From contig NZ_LMJJ01000008.1 in assembly GCF_001429285.1 (NCBI RefSeq), forward strand, positions 76,770 to 140,769: a stretch of 64,000 nucleotides of DNA. Reading direction: 5' to 3'. This stretch comes from Ensifer sp. Root278 (GTDB taxonomy: Bacteria > Pseudomonadota > Alphaproteobacteria > Rhizobiales > Rhizobiaceae). Shown one piece after another: positions 1-8,177 of the stretch. A program made the translations under genes and the position numbers. The notes under the pieces were generated by a model. That model was given only the letters and a program-made list of their open reading frames with translations, did not search any database and had not been told where the DNA came from. Position 1 is the stretch's first letter, and each line of letters begins with the position of its first letter.

Positions 1-402
1 ATCGGTGTCGTTGTCGGCGTTGAACTCAGCAGCGAAGAAGCCGGTGAGCGTGCCATACTCGGTGTCGCTCTTGGCGTCGAACGAGATGTAAGCGCGCGAG
101 AAGGCATCCCAGTCCGAAGTGGAATAGTTCGGGCCGCCGTTGCCGAGGAAGTCATGCTTCGCCTGGTTGTAACGGCTGGTCGAAGCGTCACTACCGAACG
201 AGGTCTGGAAACGGATGAAGCCGCCGATCTTGAGGCAGGTTTCGGTGCCCGGGATGTAGAAGTAGCCAGTGCCGAAAGCGTCGCAAACGCGAACATATTC
301 CATGGGCTCCGGCTCGGCTGCGACGATTGCGTCAGCTGCCTGGGCGCCGGAGACTGCTGCGAGGGCAGCAGCGGAGCCGAGAAGAAGACTTTTGATATTC
401 AT
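1..402 (-). CDS. Alphaproteobacterial porin, N-terminal part (RopA/Omp2b-like)
   Basis: Only the first 134 codons are in the window; the gene runs off the left edge. The product begins with a clear Sec signal peptide ([22 protein letters not shown], cleaved near residue 22). A short acidic/proline segment follows, and then the hallmark of rhizobial and Brucella porins, [29 protein letters not shown], where two cysteines flank the first turn. The frame stays open to base 1. The family forms trimeric 16-stranded outer-membrane channels for small hydrophilic solutes. Start chosen at the ATG at 402 because the signal peptide begins there. The family is seen clearly; the exact paralogue is not, since rhizobia carry several near-identical porins. 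Confidence 0.92.
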   Translation of the reverse strand, partial: MNIKSLLLGSAAALAAVSGAQAADAIVAAEPEPMEYVRVCDAFGTGYFYIPGTETCLKIGGFIRFQTSFGSDASTSRYNQAKHDFLGNGGPNYSTSDWDAFSRAYISFDAKSDTEYGTLTGFFAAEFNADNDTD

Positions 403-703
403 ACGGACGATCTCTCTAATGGTTTTCAAGGTCAACAAGGCCCGACCCTGGTGTCCCCCAGAGAATTATCGGCTACCTCGCTCGCGCTGCGACGAAATGA
501 ACCGGCCACGATGACTCGCGGCGGGCAGCGGCGACACCGCTATCATCGCCAAACGACAGCTTTGTAACAATTTTGTTTCGAATCTTCGGAGAACTTCTTT
601 GATATATAGTGTGGCATAATAGTCACTATCATGTGTTTCTAAAATAAAAATGACCGCTTATAGATAGTAATGAATCCGAATGATATTTTGACGGCGAGGA
701 ACT

Positions 704-733
704 ATTGACAAAAATCCCTCATAAAAACTTCAT
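704..733 (+). promoter_or_regulatory. Candidate sigma-70 promoter (rhizobial type)
   Basis: ATTGAC (704-709, followed by A to give TTGACA) and CTTCAT (728-733) are 18 bases apart. They resemble the rhizobial housekeeping consensus CTTGAC-N17-CTATAT, with 5/6 and 4/6 matches. The site lies in an AT-rich trough about 75 bases before an intrinsic terminator and points away from the porin gene. Prediction by eye only. Confidence 0.35.
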
Positions 734-739
734 ACACTA

Positions 740-852
740 CACATTGACGGTTTGGTGTCTCTATTTTACCTAGTGCCGGCCTTTGAGAAGAGAGGCTTCC
801 GGTGAAGAGCGCCGTCAACGATCAACAGTTGGCGGCGCCATTAGTTTTTTTT
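740..852 (+). ncRNA. Candidate small RNA next to the porin gene
   Basis: A candidate promoter (704-733) is followed within about 120 bases by a strong Rho-independent terminator (809-852), with no credible open reading frame between them. No plus-strand gene upstream would need this terminator, because the porin gene runs the other way. The implied transcript is about 110 nt. Small RNAs beside porin genes are common regulators of outer-membrane composition, but no known family was recognised here. The 5' end is an estimate. Confidence 0.35.
809..852 (+). terminator. Rho-independent terminator, orphan
   Basis: An 11-bp stem pairs GCGCCGTCAAC (809-819) with GTTGGCGGCGC (828-838), with one G-U pair and an 8-base loop. 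It is followed by CATTAG and eight consecutive T (845-852). The form is textbook and orientation is plus. No upstream plus-strand protein gene explains it. Confidence 0.75.
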
Positions 853-1078
853 GGGTTTTTCTACTCTGGGAGGCGACCGACCGTTCGCGATCAGTGCTGC
901 AGCGACCCACACGCAACGCCTCTAAAAGCTGCTTGGAAGGGAACCGCTGCGCTGACGCTCCGGCGCGCTCCTGATGGTCGCGACTTGCTTGACGAAATGA
1001 AACCAATGATTGTAATTCCTCCTAGGACACAGGCCCGCAAGGCGATCCAGCCTGCACGGTCCCATCGGAGATTTCGGC

Positions 1079-1450
1079 ATGAATCGATGTGCATTCCTCA
1101 TCGCCGCGGCAGTCATGTCGCTCTCGGATGCATCTTCATCTTTCGCAGCAAAAGCGACCACGGCAGTAACGGTCATTGCTTATTCTTGCGAACAAGGTCC
1201 GGTTACCATTGCCTATGCGAAGAAGAAGAGCGGTGAGGAGTCCGTGCTGGCGGAACTTGCGGGCAAAACCGTCCGAATGTGGCGCCTCACCGACCGCTCC
1301 GAGGAGATGTATGTGTCTCCGCACGGTGACGGAGGCAGTTACCGTTGGCGGATTGGGGACGAGTTCGGGGCATTGACTTGGCTTGGCCCGGAGGCGGATG
1401 CCAAGGAGAAGGTTCTGTTCGACCAGTGCCGCGCTGTATCGAACAGGTGA
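1079..1450 (+). CDS. MliC-like periplasmic protein (putative c-type lysozyme inhibitor)
   Basis: The product is 123 residues. Residues 1-23 form a signal peptide (CAFLIAAAVMSLSDASSSFA). The mature part has the compact fold pattern of the MliC/PliC family: an early Cys (YSCEQG), a central hydrophobic strand pair, a late motif DGGSYRWRIGDEFGALTWL that matches the family's SGxRYxxxxxxxWxKGxxAxL signature, and a final Cys (FDQC) that would form a disulfide with the first. The family blocks host or competitor c-type lysozyme in the periplasm. There is no lipobox, so it is likely soluble. The match is moderate, and a generic DUF of the same size remains possible. It stands alone. Confidence 0.6.
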   Translation: MNRCAFLIAAAVMSLSDASSSFAAKATTAVTVIAYSCEQGPVTIAYAKKKSGEESVLAELAGKTVRMWRLTDRSEEMYVSPHGDGGSYRWRIGDEFGALTWLGPEADAKEKVLFDQCRAVSNR

Positions 1451-1572
1451 TCGGCCTTCCTGGCGGATGCGGGCGGACGGTATCTGCCGCCTGACAAGGC
1501 GCGCCGCCACCTGAAGACGGTCGCCGCACTATCGGCGACCGGTAGCCACGTTCTCGCAGTGAAGCGCGGTCA

Positions 1573-1983
1573 TTACTGCGTTGTCGCAACCGGCGGATCC
1601 GCACTTCGCCTGACGACCTTGCCCTCCTCGGCCTTGTAGAAGAACTGGCTTGAGACGAGCCATCCCTTCAAGGGTCGAAGCGGTGGAATACATGTCAGCA
1701 GCATGAACGGGCCGGTGACCAGCAGATGCACCCAGAGCGGCGCGCTATACTGAACCTCGAGCCAGACGCCAAGAAGCACGCTTGGCACACAGGCAAAACA
1801 GATGACGAAGAAGGCGGGGCCATCGGCTGGATCTGCGAAAGAATAGTCGAGACCGCAGACTTCGCACTCCTTGCGCATCTTCAGGAACCCCTGGAAGAGG
1901 TGTCCTTGTCCGCAGCGCGGGCAACGGCCGCGCAGACCGGTCTGCATGGGTGGGATGGGTGGCCATTCGTGATCCGAAGACAT
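1573..1983 (-). CDS. DUF983 family membrane protein
   Basis: The product is 136 residues. The N-terminal zinc-ribbon-like part has two CxxC pairs (CPRCGQGHLF and CEVCGLDY). Two hydrophobic membrane segments follow (about residues 57-80 and 87-108), separated by a short charged turn. This is the standard DUF983 layout in alphaproteobacteria, often encoded near cytochrome oxidase genes; its function is not established. The start is the ATG at 1983, which has a good ribosome binding site (GAAAGGA) 6 bases upstream. A start 11 codons further upstream is possible but less likely. A candidate operator lies at 2099-2132, about 116 bases before the gene. Confidence 0.85.
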   Translation of the reverse strand: MSSDHEWPPIPPMQTGLRGRCPRCGQGHLFQGFLKMRKECEVCGLDYSFADPADGPAFFVICFACVPSVLLGVWLEVQYSAPLWVHLLVTGPFMLLTCIPPLRPLKGWLVSSQFFYKAEEGKVVRRSADPPVATTQ

Positions 1984-2098
1984 TGTCGTTCCTTTCAGGC
2001 GTCTCGTCCGGCGCATCCTGATGTTCGCCGATGTTGCCTGGTATGCGGCCAGCCATTCCTAGGCGCCGCCTCAGGTCCGGAGGATTAAGCGCCCGAAA

Positions 2099-2132
2099 GC
2101 ATACATTGTCAAATTATTGTATGCATACATTG
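2099..2132. promoter_or_regulatory. Candidate regulator site: TGTATGCATACA palindrome plus direct repeat
   Basis: The sequence contains a perfect 12-bp palindrome TGTATGCATACA (2118-2129) and the 10-bp direct repeat GCATACATTG twice, at 2099-2108 and 2123-2132, 24 bases apart. It lies between the MocR-type gene and DUF983, upstream of the latter. GntR/MocR regulators often use direct plus inverted repeats of this kind. Which protein binds is unknown. Confidence 0.45.
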
Positions 2133-2168
2133 CTGCGACAATTTCGCCCGCCAGCAGCACCGTTTCCC

Positions 2169-3566
2169 TTAGACCACGAGGCTGGATGCGGCGGGGGATT
2201 GGCCGAGGAGGTCAGCGATGGTCAAAAGGCTGCGGCGCAATTCTTCTTGTGTGGCAGCCGCGCCCAGCCCCAGGCGTACGGCTTCCGGGGCCGGGCCGAC
2301 GGCAAAGGCGTCACTCGGAACGACCGCGATGCCCGCCGCCTGCAGCCGCCCGCTGAACTCGCCGCGGGTCCAGGGCCGCGGCAGGCGCAACCAGACATGA
2401 AAGGCATGAGGGTCGCTGACGGCCGTGTCTTTCGGAAGGGCGTTTTCGGCTATCTTTTGCCGAGCGGCTGTTTCGGTGCGAATCGCGCCAAGGACGGCAT
2501 CTGCCGTTCCATCCTCGATCCAGCGGGTGGCGATAGCGGCTGTGAGGGGCGAAGCCAGGCCGGCGGTTGCCCGGATGGCGCCCTCGATCCGGACCGAGCT
2601 GCGGCTATCCGGCACGACGAGATAAGCGATGCGGAGCGCCGGCGAGAGGCATTTTGCCAGGCCCCCGATATAATAGACAAGATCCGGCGCCAGCGCAGCA
2701 AGCGCGGGCGGCGGTGCCACCGGGAGGGCGCCATAAGCGTCATCTTCAATGATCGCCACGCCATGTCGTCTGGCGACGGCGACGATGGCTTCGCGGCGCT
2801 CCAGCGAGAGCGTGACGGTCGTCGGGTTGTGAAGCGTCGGATTGCAGTAGAGGGCCTTTAATGTATGCGTCGAGCAAAGCTCCTCAAAGGCTTCCGGAAT
2901 AAGGCCTTTGTCATCGATGGCGACCCCCAGCAGCGTGATGCCGAGATGGGCGGCGAGCGCCCGAAGACCCGGGTAGGCAATCGCCTCGGCGCATATGGTG
3001 TCGCCTGCCTTGGCCAAACTGCTGAGCGCGGCAAGCAGCGCGCCTTGCGCGCCAGGGCAGACCAGCATGCGCCCGACTGGCACCTCGCCGAGGCGCGGTC
3101 TCAGCCAGGCGGCGCCGGCGGCTCTGTTGTGCAGTGTGCCGGCGGGCGCCTGATAGCGCATCAGAAGGTCGAGCCCGTGCTCAGCCTGAAGTGCTGCCAT
3201 GTCATCCCAGAGCCGCGCAGAAAGCGCGTGATCGTCAAACAACGGTGGCAGATTCATGCTCATGTCGACAATGCCACCGGTCGCCGGACGGGCGACATTG
3301 GCCCGCCGTGCCTTAACATAGGTGCCCTGGCCGACGCGGCCTTCCACGTGGCCACGGTGCCTCGCTTCGTTGTAAGCACGGCTAACGGTGGTAAAGTCGA
3401 TCCCCAGCGCTTCTGCCAGCACGCGCTGCGGCGGCAGTCGCATCCCGTCCGCAAGCCGTCCATCGGCAATATCCGCGGCAATCGCATCCGCGATCGCGAG
3501 ATAGAGAGGTCCATCAGCCTTGCGAATGGTGGGGCGCCACGAAATCTGCAAGCGTTCGTCGTTCAT
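2169..3566 (-). CDS. MocR-type transcriptional regulator (GntR HTH fused to aminotransferase fold)
   Basis: The product is 465 residues. Residues 1-85 form a GntR winged helix (GRLADGMRLPPQRVLAEALG, then IDFTTVSRAYNEARHRGHVEGRVGQGTYV). Residues about 110-460 form a fold-type I aminotransferase domain: CPGAQGALLAAL at the cofactor phosphate site, NPTLHNPTT for the substrate loop, IIEDDAYG, and the PLP lysine in GGLAKCLSPALRIAY. Such proteins sense PLP-linked metabolites and act as regulators rather than enzymes. The start at 3566 is preferred over an upstream in-frame start because the HTH begins shortly after it. An inverted repeat lies directly upstream (3572-3604). The LysE-type exporter gene precedes it on the same strand and is a plausible target. 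Confidence 0.88.
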   Translation of the reverse strand: MNDERLQISWRPTIRKADGPLYLAIADAIAADIADGRLADGMRLPPQRVLAEALGIDFTTVSRAYNEARHRGHVEGRVGQGTYVKARRANVARPATGGIVDMSMNLPPLFDDHALSARLWDDMAALQAEHGLDLLMRYQAPAGTLHNRAAGAAWLRPRLGEVPVGRMLVCPGAQGALLAALSSLAKAGDTICAEAIAYPGLRALAAHLGITLLGVAIDDKGLIPEAFEELCSTHTLKALYCNPTLHNPTTVTLSLERREAIVAVARRHGVAIIEDDAYGALPVAPPPALAALAPDLVYYIGGLAKCLSPALRIAYLVVPDSRSSVRIEGAIRATAGLASPLTAAIATRWIEDGTADAVLGAIRTETAARQKIAENALPKDTAVSDPHAFHVWLRLPRPWTRGEFSGRLQAAGIAVVPSDAFAVGPAPEAVRLGLGAAATQEELRRSLLTIADLLGQSPAASSLVV

Positions 3567-3571
3567 CGCTA

Positions 3572-3604
3572 CAATATCCGGTCTTGATAATTGTATGGAT
3601 ATTG
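3572..3604. promoter_or_regulatory. Inverted repeat upstream of the mocR-type gene
   Basis: CAATATCC (3572-3579) and GGATATTG (3597-3604) form a perfect 8-bp inverted repeat with a 17-base spacer that includes ATTGTATG, an element also present in the palindrome at 2118. It begins 5 bases before the regulator's start codon. This position suits autoregulation. Confidence 0.45.
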
Positions 3605-3679
3605 CATGCTTCCGCGTCCCAGGCAAGGCATATGGCCGATAATGACAGGAGATAGGCGCCTGTCAGAGGTTCGCCGCAG

Positions 3680-4300
3680 CTAGGGTTTGGTGACACTCGT
3701 CGTTGCCAGGAGAAGGCCGAAACTCACCAACAAGGCGCCGAAGACGCGATCGATCCAATGCCGCAGTCGAAGAAGGCGAACACGCACGACACCGGACGAA
3801 AAGAACAAGGCCACCAAGGCGAACCAGACGATATGGGCGGCTGCGATGAAGCCGCCATAGCCGACTTGCAAAAGCAGCGGGGTCGTCGGTTCGACGACCT
3901 GCATGAAGAGGCTGACGATAAAGACCGTCGTTTTCGGGTTGAGCGCATTGGTGAAAAACCCGGTGCGCAGGGCGCCGAGATCGGAAAGCGCCGGAACGTC
4001 GAGCTTTTCCAGCGGGCCCGCAGGCTTGGCGCGCAACATCTTGAAACCGAGCCAGATCAGGTAGGCGGCACCGCCAAGCTTCAAGATGCTGAAGAGAAGG
4101 ATCGATCGCCGGATGACAAGCCCGACACCCAGGATGGTATAGGCGACATGGACGCAGACACCTGCGCCGATCCCGAGCGCAGTCAAAACGCCGGCCCGTC
4201 GGGACAGCAAAAGACTGTTGCGCGTGACCATCGCGAAATCGGGGCCGGGGCTGATGACAGCCAAGATCGTAATGGTGACTACGGCTAACAGTTCCGTCAT
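3680..4300 (-). CDS. LysE/RhtB-family amino-acid exporter
   Basis: The product is 206 residues with about six hydrophobic segments. The first is ELLAVVTITILAVISPGPDFAMVTRNS, containing the family motif SPGPDF. A second conserved stretch, GGAAYLIWLGFKMLRA, and the central NALNPKTTVFIVSLFMQ are both typical of LysE/RhtB transporters, which export amino acids or analogues across the inner membrane. The start at 4300 is chosen because the first helix follows at once; a longer version adds 16 polar residues. It is divergent from a LysR gene with 66 bases between start codons, the classic arrangement in which the LysR protein controls the exporter. The substrate cannot be read from the sequence. 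Confidence 0.88.
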   Translation of the reverse strand: MTELLAVVTITILAVISPGPDFAMVTRNSLLLSRRAGVLTALGIGAGVCVHVAYTILGVGLVIRRSILLFSILKLGGAAYLIWLGFKMLRAKPAGPLEKLDVPALSDLGALRTGFFTNALNPKTTVFIVSLFMQVVEPTTPLLLQVGYGGFIAAAHIVWFALVALFFSSGVVRVRLLRLRHWIDRVFGALLVSFGLLLATTSVTKP

Positions 4301-4366
4301 TGCATTTCTCGCTTGTTCCGTCGATGTTGCAGAAGCAATAGGCGACAAACGGTGCGGCGACTAACG

Positions 4367-5296
4367 ATGAATTCTGACGATATTGGTGAGCCTAGCTCAC
4401 AGATTAACGCCGTTCGCCTGCCGCCTATGGCAGCGCTGCGCTGCTTCGAGGCGGCGGCGAGGCTCGAAAGCTTCAGCCGCGCTGCGGAGGCATTGCATCT
4501 AACCCATGGCGCGATCAGCCGGGCAGTCCGTCTCATGGAGGACGAGTTGGGCGTGGCGCTGTTTGAAAGGCGGAGCCGGCGCGTCTTCCTGACGGACGCC
4601 GGCCGCAAGCTCGCGACTGCCGTGCGCGAGGGCTTTGCTCTCGTCGAGGCCGCCGTCCGGGAGATCAGGGAAGAGGCGAGGGTGTCTGCCCTCGTGGTTT
4701 CCTGCGAGCCGACGCTTCTGATGCGCTGGCTCATCCCGAGGTTGCCGGATTTTCAAGGGCGGCACCCGGATGTCCCTGTACATCTCGTTGCCGGAGGCGG
4801 TCCGGTAACGCTGGGGCGCGGCATCGATCTCGCTATCCGGCGAAACGATTTCCTGCAGACGGGCGCGGTCCATGCGACCCCGCTGTTTCGCGAACGCACT
4901 GGCCCGGTCTGCCGTGTCGACAAGGTTGCGTCTTTTTTCGACCGGCCTGACGCGGGCCGCCTGCCGGAACTGCGCGCCAATGCGGTACTCCTCCAGTCGC
5001 GTAGCCGCCCGGACGCGTGGGAAACCTGGGCGAGGCTCGCCGATTGCCGCACGCTCGGGCGGCGCTCACAGAGTTTCGAGCATTTCTACATAAGCCTTCA
5101 GGCCGCGGTCGCCGGAATCGGCGTCGCGATCGGGCCTTGGCAGCTTGTTCGTGACGACGTCGATAGTGGCATTCTGGCCGCGCCCGCGGGATTTATCGAG
5201 GACGGAACGGTCTACCAACTGCTCGCACCAGCAGCCATTGTCGAGGGGAGCCCCCACGCCAAACTGCGCGACTGGCTGTTGGAAGACGCTATCTGA
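4367..5296 (+). CDS. LysR-type regulator, GcvA-like
   Basis: The product is 309 residues. The N-terminal winged helix has the GcvA-subgroup pattern LPPMAALRCFEAAARLESFSRAAEALHLTHGAISRAVRLMEDELGVALFERRSRRVFLTDAGR. It is followed by a two-lobed effector domain ending with the subgroup motif HFYISLQAAVAGIGVAIGP. It lies head to head with the LysE-family exporter, so it probably regulates it. The start is taken at the ATG at 4367; the frame is open upstream to 4313 but that part is Arg-rich and unlike the family. Confidence 0.87.
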   Translation: MNSDDIGEPSSQINAVRLPPMAALRCFEAAARLESFSRAAEALHLTHGAISRAVRLMEDELGVALFERRSRRVFLTDAGRKLATAVREGFALVEAAVREIREEARVSALVVSCEPTLLMRWLIPRLPDFQGRHPDVPVHLVAGGGPVTLGRGIDLAIRRNDFLQTGAVHATPLFRERTGPVCRVDKVASFFDRPDAGRLPELRANAVLLQSRSRPDAWETWARLADCRTLGRRSQSFEHFYISLQAAVAGIGVAIGPWQLVRDDVDSGILAAPAGFIEDGTVYQLLAPAAIVEGSPHAKLRDWLLEDAI

Positions 5297-5451
5297 AACG
5301 AAGCGTTTTCAATTCTGTTATTTGCATAAAGGGCAACAACGTCATACGTTTACCGCCGAAGCACGCACAACCGGGGATGCCGATCATCCAAAGGGTGTGT
5401 ATGCCATCTGAAATACAAACCATTCGACCCCGCGGGTCCCGGAGCGGCGCC

Positions 5452-6240
5452 ATGACTATCCTCAAAACCGATCTCGACCACGGGTGCGGCGCGATGCGCC
5501 AGTCCACGGCGCTGCGCCGGAAAACGCTGAACGGGACGGCTCGCACGGTGAAAAATTTGCTGGCGCCGGCAATCACGGCTTGCCTTGTCGCCCTGGCGGC
5601 GCCGGCGGTCGGCCACGCCGCGAGTTGCAAGGACGCGGCCGCACCCGGCGCTGATTGGACCGACTGCAACAAGAAGGCGCTCATGCTTGGCGGTAGCGAT
5701 CTGCAAGGTGCCAATCTGGTCAACACGGATTTCACCTTGACCGACCTGCGGGGCGCCAATCTGATTGGCGCCAATCTGGAGAAGGCAACACTGGTGCGTT
5801 CATCGGTGGCTGGTGCCCTGGCCGAAGGAGCGAATTTTTCGAAGATCGAAGCCTATCGCTGTAATTTCGCGGGTATCGCCGCCGAGAAGGCGTCCTTCGT
5901 CAATTCCGAACTGCAGCGCGCCAATTTCAGCGGCGCCCGATTGACGGGTACGAGCTTCGAGAAAGCCGAACTCGGACGGGCGAATTTCGATAGGGCGGAA
6001 TTGACCGGAACCCGCTTTTCTCACGCCAATCTGTCGCGCGCCAGCTTTAGCAACTCGAGCTTCACGGGACCGATCGACTTCGATGGTGCGTTCATGTTCC
6101 TGACGCGGATCGAGGGCGTAAACCTCTCCGAGGCGACCGGGCTCGAACAGGAGCAGGTCGACATGACGTGCGGCGATAGCTCGACCAAGTTGCCAGCCGG
6201 TCTGAACACACCGGCGGGGTGGCCCTGCGCCTCCGATTAG
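5452..6240 (+). CDS. Secreted pentapeptide-repeat protein
   Basis: The product is about 262 residues. A hydrophobic export signal (LLAPAITACLVALAAPAVGHA) follows an Arg/Lys-rich leader. Then come about 25 A(N/D)LxX-type pentapeptides (GANLVNT, GANLIGANLEKATL, RANFSGARL, RANFDRAEL), predicted to build a right-handed quadrilateral beta helix. Cysteines occur at both ends (ASCKDA, TDCNK, MTCGD, WPCASD) and may form disulfides in the periplasm. The start is ambiguous: 5377, 5452 and 5494 are all in frame, and 5452 is chosen for the GGAG eight bases upstream. Cytoplasmic members mimic DNA and protect gyrase, but a secreted one should have another role. Function unknown. Confidence 0.8.
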   Translation: MTILKTDLDHGCGAMRQSTALRRKTLNGTARTVKNLLAPAITACLVALAAPAVGHAASCKDAAAPGADWTDCNKKALMLGGSDLQGANLVNTDFTLTDLRGANLIGANLEKATLVRSSVAGALAEGANFSKIEAYRCNFAGIAAEKASFVNSELQRANFSGARLTGTSFEKAELGRANFDRAELTGTRFSHANLSRASFSNSSFTGPIDFDGAFMFLTRIEGVNLSEATGLEQEQVDMTCGDSSTKLPAGLNTPAGWPCASD

Positions 6241-6308
6241 AGGCTTTCGCTGCCCTCCGAACACGCGCGGGGTGCGTTCGACCTGAACTTCGACGAAAGC
6301 TCTTACCG

Positions 6309-6479
6309 ATGACGGCGGGATGGCAGTTTCGCGACTCCGCCCCGCGCGTGCTTCGCGAAATCGACCGGGTCCGCGACGAAAGCGACACACCTGAAAACGA
6401 GCCACTGCATCCCGATCCGGCGTCCGGAAAGCCGTGGCCTATTTTTGTGCCCGATCCCGACGTGGAAGATAGCGGCTGA
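6309..6479 (+). CDS. Possible small hypothetical protein
   Basis: A 56-residue frame rich in Asp, Glu and Pro (VLREIDRVRDESDTPENEPLHPDPASGKPWPIF) lies just downstream of the pentapeptide-repeat gene on the same strand. The composition is protein-like and there is no overlap with a better candidate, but the ribosome binding site is weak and I recognise no family. Confidence 0.3.
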   Translation: MTAGWQFRDSAPRVLREIDRVRDESDTPENEPLHPDPASGKPWPIFVPDPDVEDSG

Positions 6480-6581
6480 TTTATCAACGCTTGGGCCGGC
6501 AGTGCGGACGGCGCAGATGCCGGGCGGGGATGCGTTGCCGAAGCGTTGGATGTGACAAGCAGCTAATCTGATCGCGGAATT

Positions 6582-6600
6582 CGTGGTGGTGGTGGTGGTG
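6582..6600. repeat. GTG microsatellite
   Basis: Six GTG units run in tandem in non-coding DNA about 40 bases beyond the hipA stop codon. Nothing shows a function. Confidence 0.6.
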
Positions 6601-6636
6601 AAACAAAGCCTTTTAGGATTGCACTCCGCAGTTCGG

Positions 6637-7899
6637 CTAAATCGACAACCTGACGAGTTTGGCGCGGCCCGCGATCAAGTCCGCAAAGTGATTTATCGTA
6701 GCGGAATCGATGCGGAGGTGTGAGATGTCTTCCAATACTCTCGCTACCGCTTCAGCGGTGGAGTCGACCAAGTCTGTAATCCGGCGGCGTACCAAACGGA
6801 AACCAACTCCGGCTTCCTTTGCAAAAGCCTGCCAACCGTCGGCGTCCATCTCGGCGAGAGTGGCACGCTTTCCGATCCTCATGGCCATTTTTGGTGAAAG
6901 GTCTGGATAGGCAACGGTTGAAAGCAGGTCGTACAACGGAGCCATTCCAGTTCCCTGCTCATCGTAGAGGAATGAGAAATTCTTGCCGTGTGCGTCGGCA
7001 TTCCCGACGATAAGGTTAAAGATCGCGGCGTCCAGCAGCTTCAACACATCTGTAGCGGGCCGCGCCGATACTCGCCGCAATAGCTCAAAGCAATCCTTGA
7101 ATGTCGGTCCGCCTTCGCTGGCATACTTCGTTTCAGGAGGCACGCTTAGCGCCTGGCAAAAATCTTCCTGGTGTATGCGTCGCACGACGCCGCTGGCATC
7201 GCGGACACGGTCATATCTTTCGACCAGAAGAAACGAGCGCCCTTCCGCAGACCTCGGCTCGACGGGGGCGACGTCTAGGCCGATCGTGGCGCCGAGCTTC
7301 ATAACGAAGGCTTCGTTTTCGGTCGTCCCTGGGAAGCGCGCGATCGGCGGCTTAAGTATGTGTGTGGTCGCCTGGCCGGGAAGCGGAAGCGCGATCTGCC
7401 CGTCAACCAGAACAACTGGCACTTTCGATTGCGCGCCCGCCAACGATAGTCTCAAGCCTTCCTCGCCGGCCAGTAGCGGCCGCAAAGGAAGTGCGTCCAG
7501 CACGCGAACGATTCCTGCGTCGTCAAGTGGCGTCGGCTGCAGGTCCGCAATCGGTCCTGTCTCTATGGGTTCCTGATCTTCCGGCAAGAATTGAAGAGCG
7601 CCGGCAACATCGCCGCCCAAGCGATCGAGTAGCGCGAAATCATTTGCAGGTGAGACGCCCAATGCTTGCGCTGCAACCAAGCGCTGGCTTTCTTCGGGCA
7701 GCAGGCCGCCAAAAAATGGTCTGCATTCACGACGGGAAAAACGCTGCGGGCGCTTCGGGAGGGAGGCTGAAAGCGGAAGTGTGCTTTCATCATCAAGCCA
7801 AGCTTCAGCGTAGGCGAAACCGATATCGCCGTGCCGATCCTGGGAGAATTGCCCGACAATTCGACCATCCCACCAGACGTTGAGAACCCTTTTCATCAT
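6637..7899 (-). CDS. hipA: HipA-family serine/threonine kinase toxin
   Basis: The product is 420 residues, close to the 440 of E. coli HipA. The N-terminal HipA domain includes PFFGGLLPEESQR. The kinase part has the glycine-rich loop with an adjacent serine (LSLAGAQSKVPVVL, about residues 148-160), the ATP-lysine strand HILKPP, the catalytic loop NADAHGKNFSF (about 298-308) with Asp and Asn, and the metal-binding PLYDLLSTV. All are intact, so the kinase is probably active. HipA toxins phosphorylate a tRNA synthetase and cause growth arrest and persistence. It overlaps hipB by four bases (ATGA), giving translational coupling with the antitoxin first. Confidence 0.93.
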   Translation of the reverse strand: MMKRVLNVWWDGRIVGQFSQDRHGDIGFAYAEAWLDDESTLPLSASLPKRPQRFSRRECRPFFGGLLPEESQRLVAAQALGVSPANDFALLDRLGGDVAGALQFLPEDQEPIETGPIADLQPTPLDDAGIVRVLDALPLRPLLAGEEGLRLSLAGAQSKVPVVLVDGQIALPLPGQATTHILKPPIARFPGTTENEAFVMKLGATIGLDVAPVEPRSAEGRSFLLVERYDRVRDASGVVRRIHQEDFCQALSVPPETKYASEGGPTFKDCFELLRRVSARPATDVLKLLDAAIFNLIVGNADAHGKNFSFLYDEQGTGMAPLYDLLSTVAYPDLSPKMAMRIGKRATLAEMDADGWQAFAKEAGVGFRLVRRRITDLVDSTAEAVARVLEDISHLRIDSATINHFADLIAGRAKLVRLSI

Positions 7900-8126
7900 T
7901 GTCTGCGTTCACCAGGAACCAGAATATCGACCGAACAGCCGAGCGTTTGCAGAACCTGCAACACTTTTCCTATCTGTGCTGTCGGCTTGCCGGCCTCGAG
8001 ATCGACAATGAACCGGAGCCCGACGCCAGCAACGCCGGCGAGTTCGTCCTGCCGCAAGTTTTGCTCCTTGCGTGCGCTTCGGACCAGGGCGCCGATATCA
8101 GATGGAGTTTTGACCCGTTTTGCCAT
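7896..8126 (-). CDS. hipB: HipB-family antitoxin / autorepressor
   Basis: The product is 76 residues, almost entirely an Xre-type helix-turn-helix: IGALVRSARKEQNLRQDELAGVAGVGLRFIVDLEAGKPTAQIGKVLQVLQTLG. This is the HipB layout, including the L-GKPT-I-K-L motif. The protein would dimerise, bind the palindromes upstream and neutralise HipA. The first operator begins seven bases before its start codon and so overlaps the ribosome binding region. Confidence 0.92.
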   Translation of the reverse strand: MAKRVKTPSDIGALVRSARKEQNLRQDELAGVAGVGLRFIVDLEAGKPTAQIGKVLQVLQTLGCSVDILVPGERRQ

Positions 8127-8132
8127 CGTTAT

Positions 8133-8148
8133 TTTCCCGCTCGGGAAA
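8133..8148. promoter_or_regulatory. hipBA operator O1
   Basis: TTTCCCGCTCGGGAAA is a perfect 7+7 palindrome with a 2-base centre (8140.5). It lies directly before the hipB start and probably also covers the ribosome binding site. Confidence 0.75.
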
Positions 8149-8177
8149 GTATCAGCATATTGGGTGCTCTGTCGAGA

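Larger units (their letters stand above)
403..1078. other. Intergenic region between porin and MliC-like gene
   Basis: This 676-base region holds the divergent porin promoter. It becomes markedly AT-rich from about 560 to 780, unlike the surrounding DNA. It also holds an orphan promoter and terminator on the plus strand, described separately. Short frames at 154-567 and 783-1236 lack convincing protein character, so I call no protein here. Confidence 0.6.

Noticed and set aside
802-1236. Plus-strand frame of 144 codons before and over the MliC-like gene
   Set aside because: It runs through the terminator at 809-852 and overlaps the signal-peptide gene in another register; Arg/Ser-rich with no domain pattern.
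5296-5451. Hairpin after the GcvA-like LysR gene (GAAAC and GTTTTC stretches)
   Set aside because: Weak pairing and no T run; not enough to call a terminator.
6582-6600. GTG repeat as a phase-variation tract
   Set aside because: It lies outside any gene and shows no promoter spacing role; triplet units would not shift a frame.
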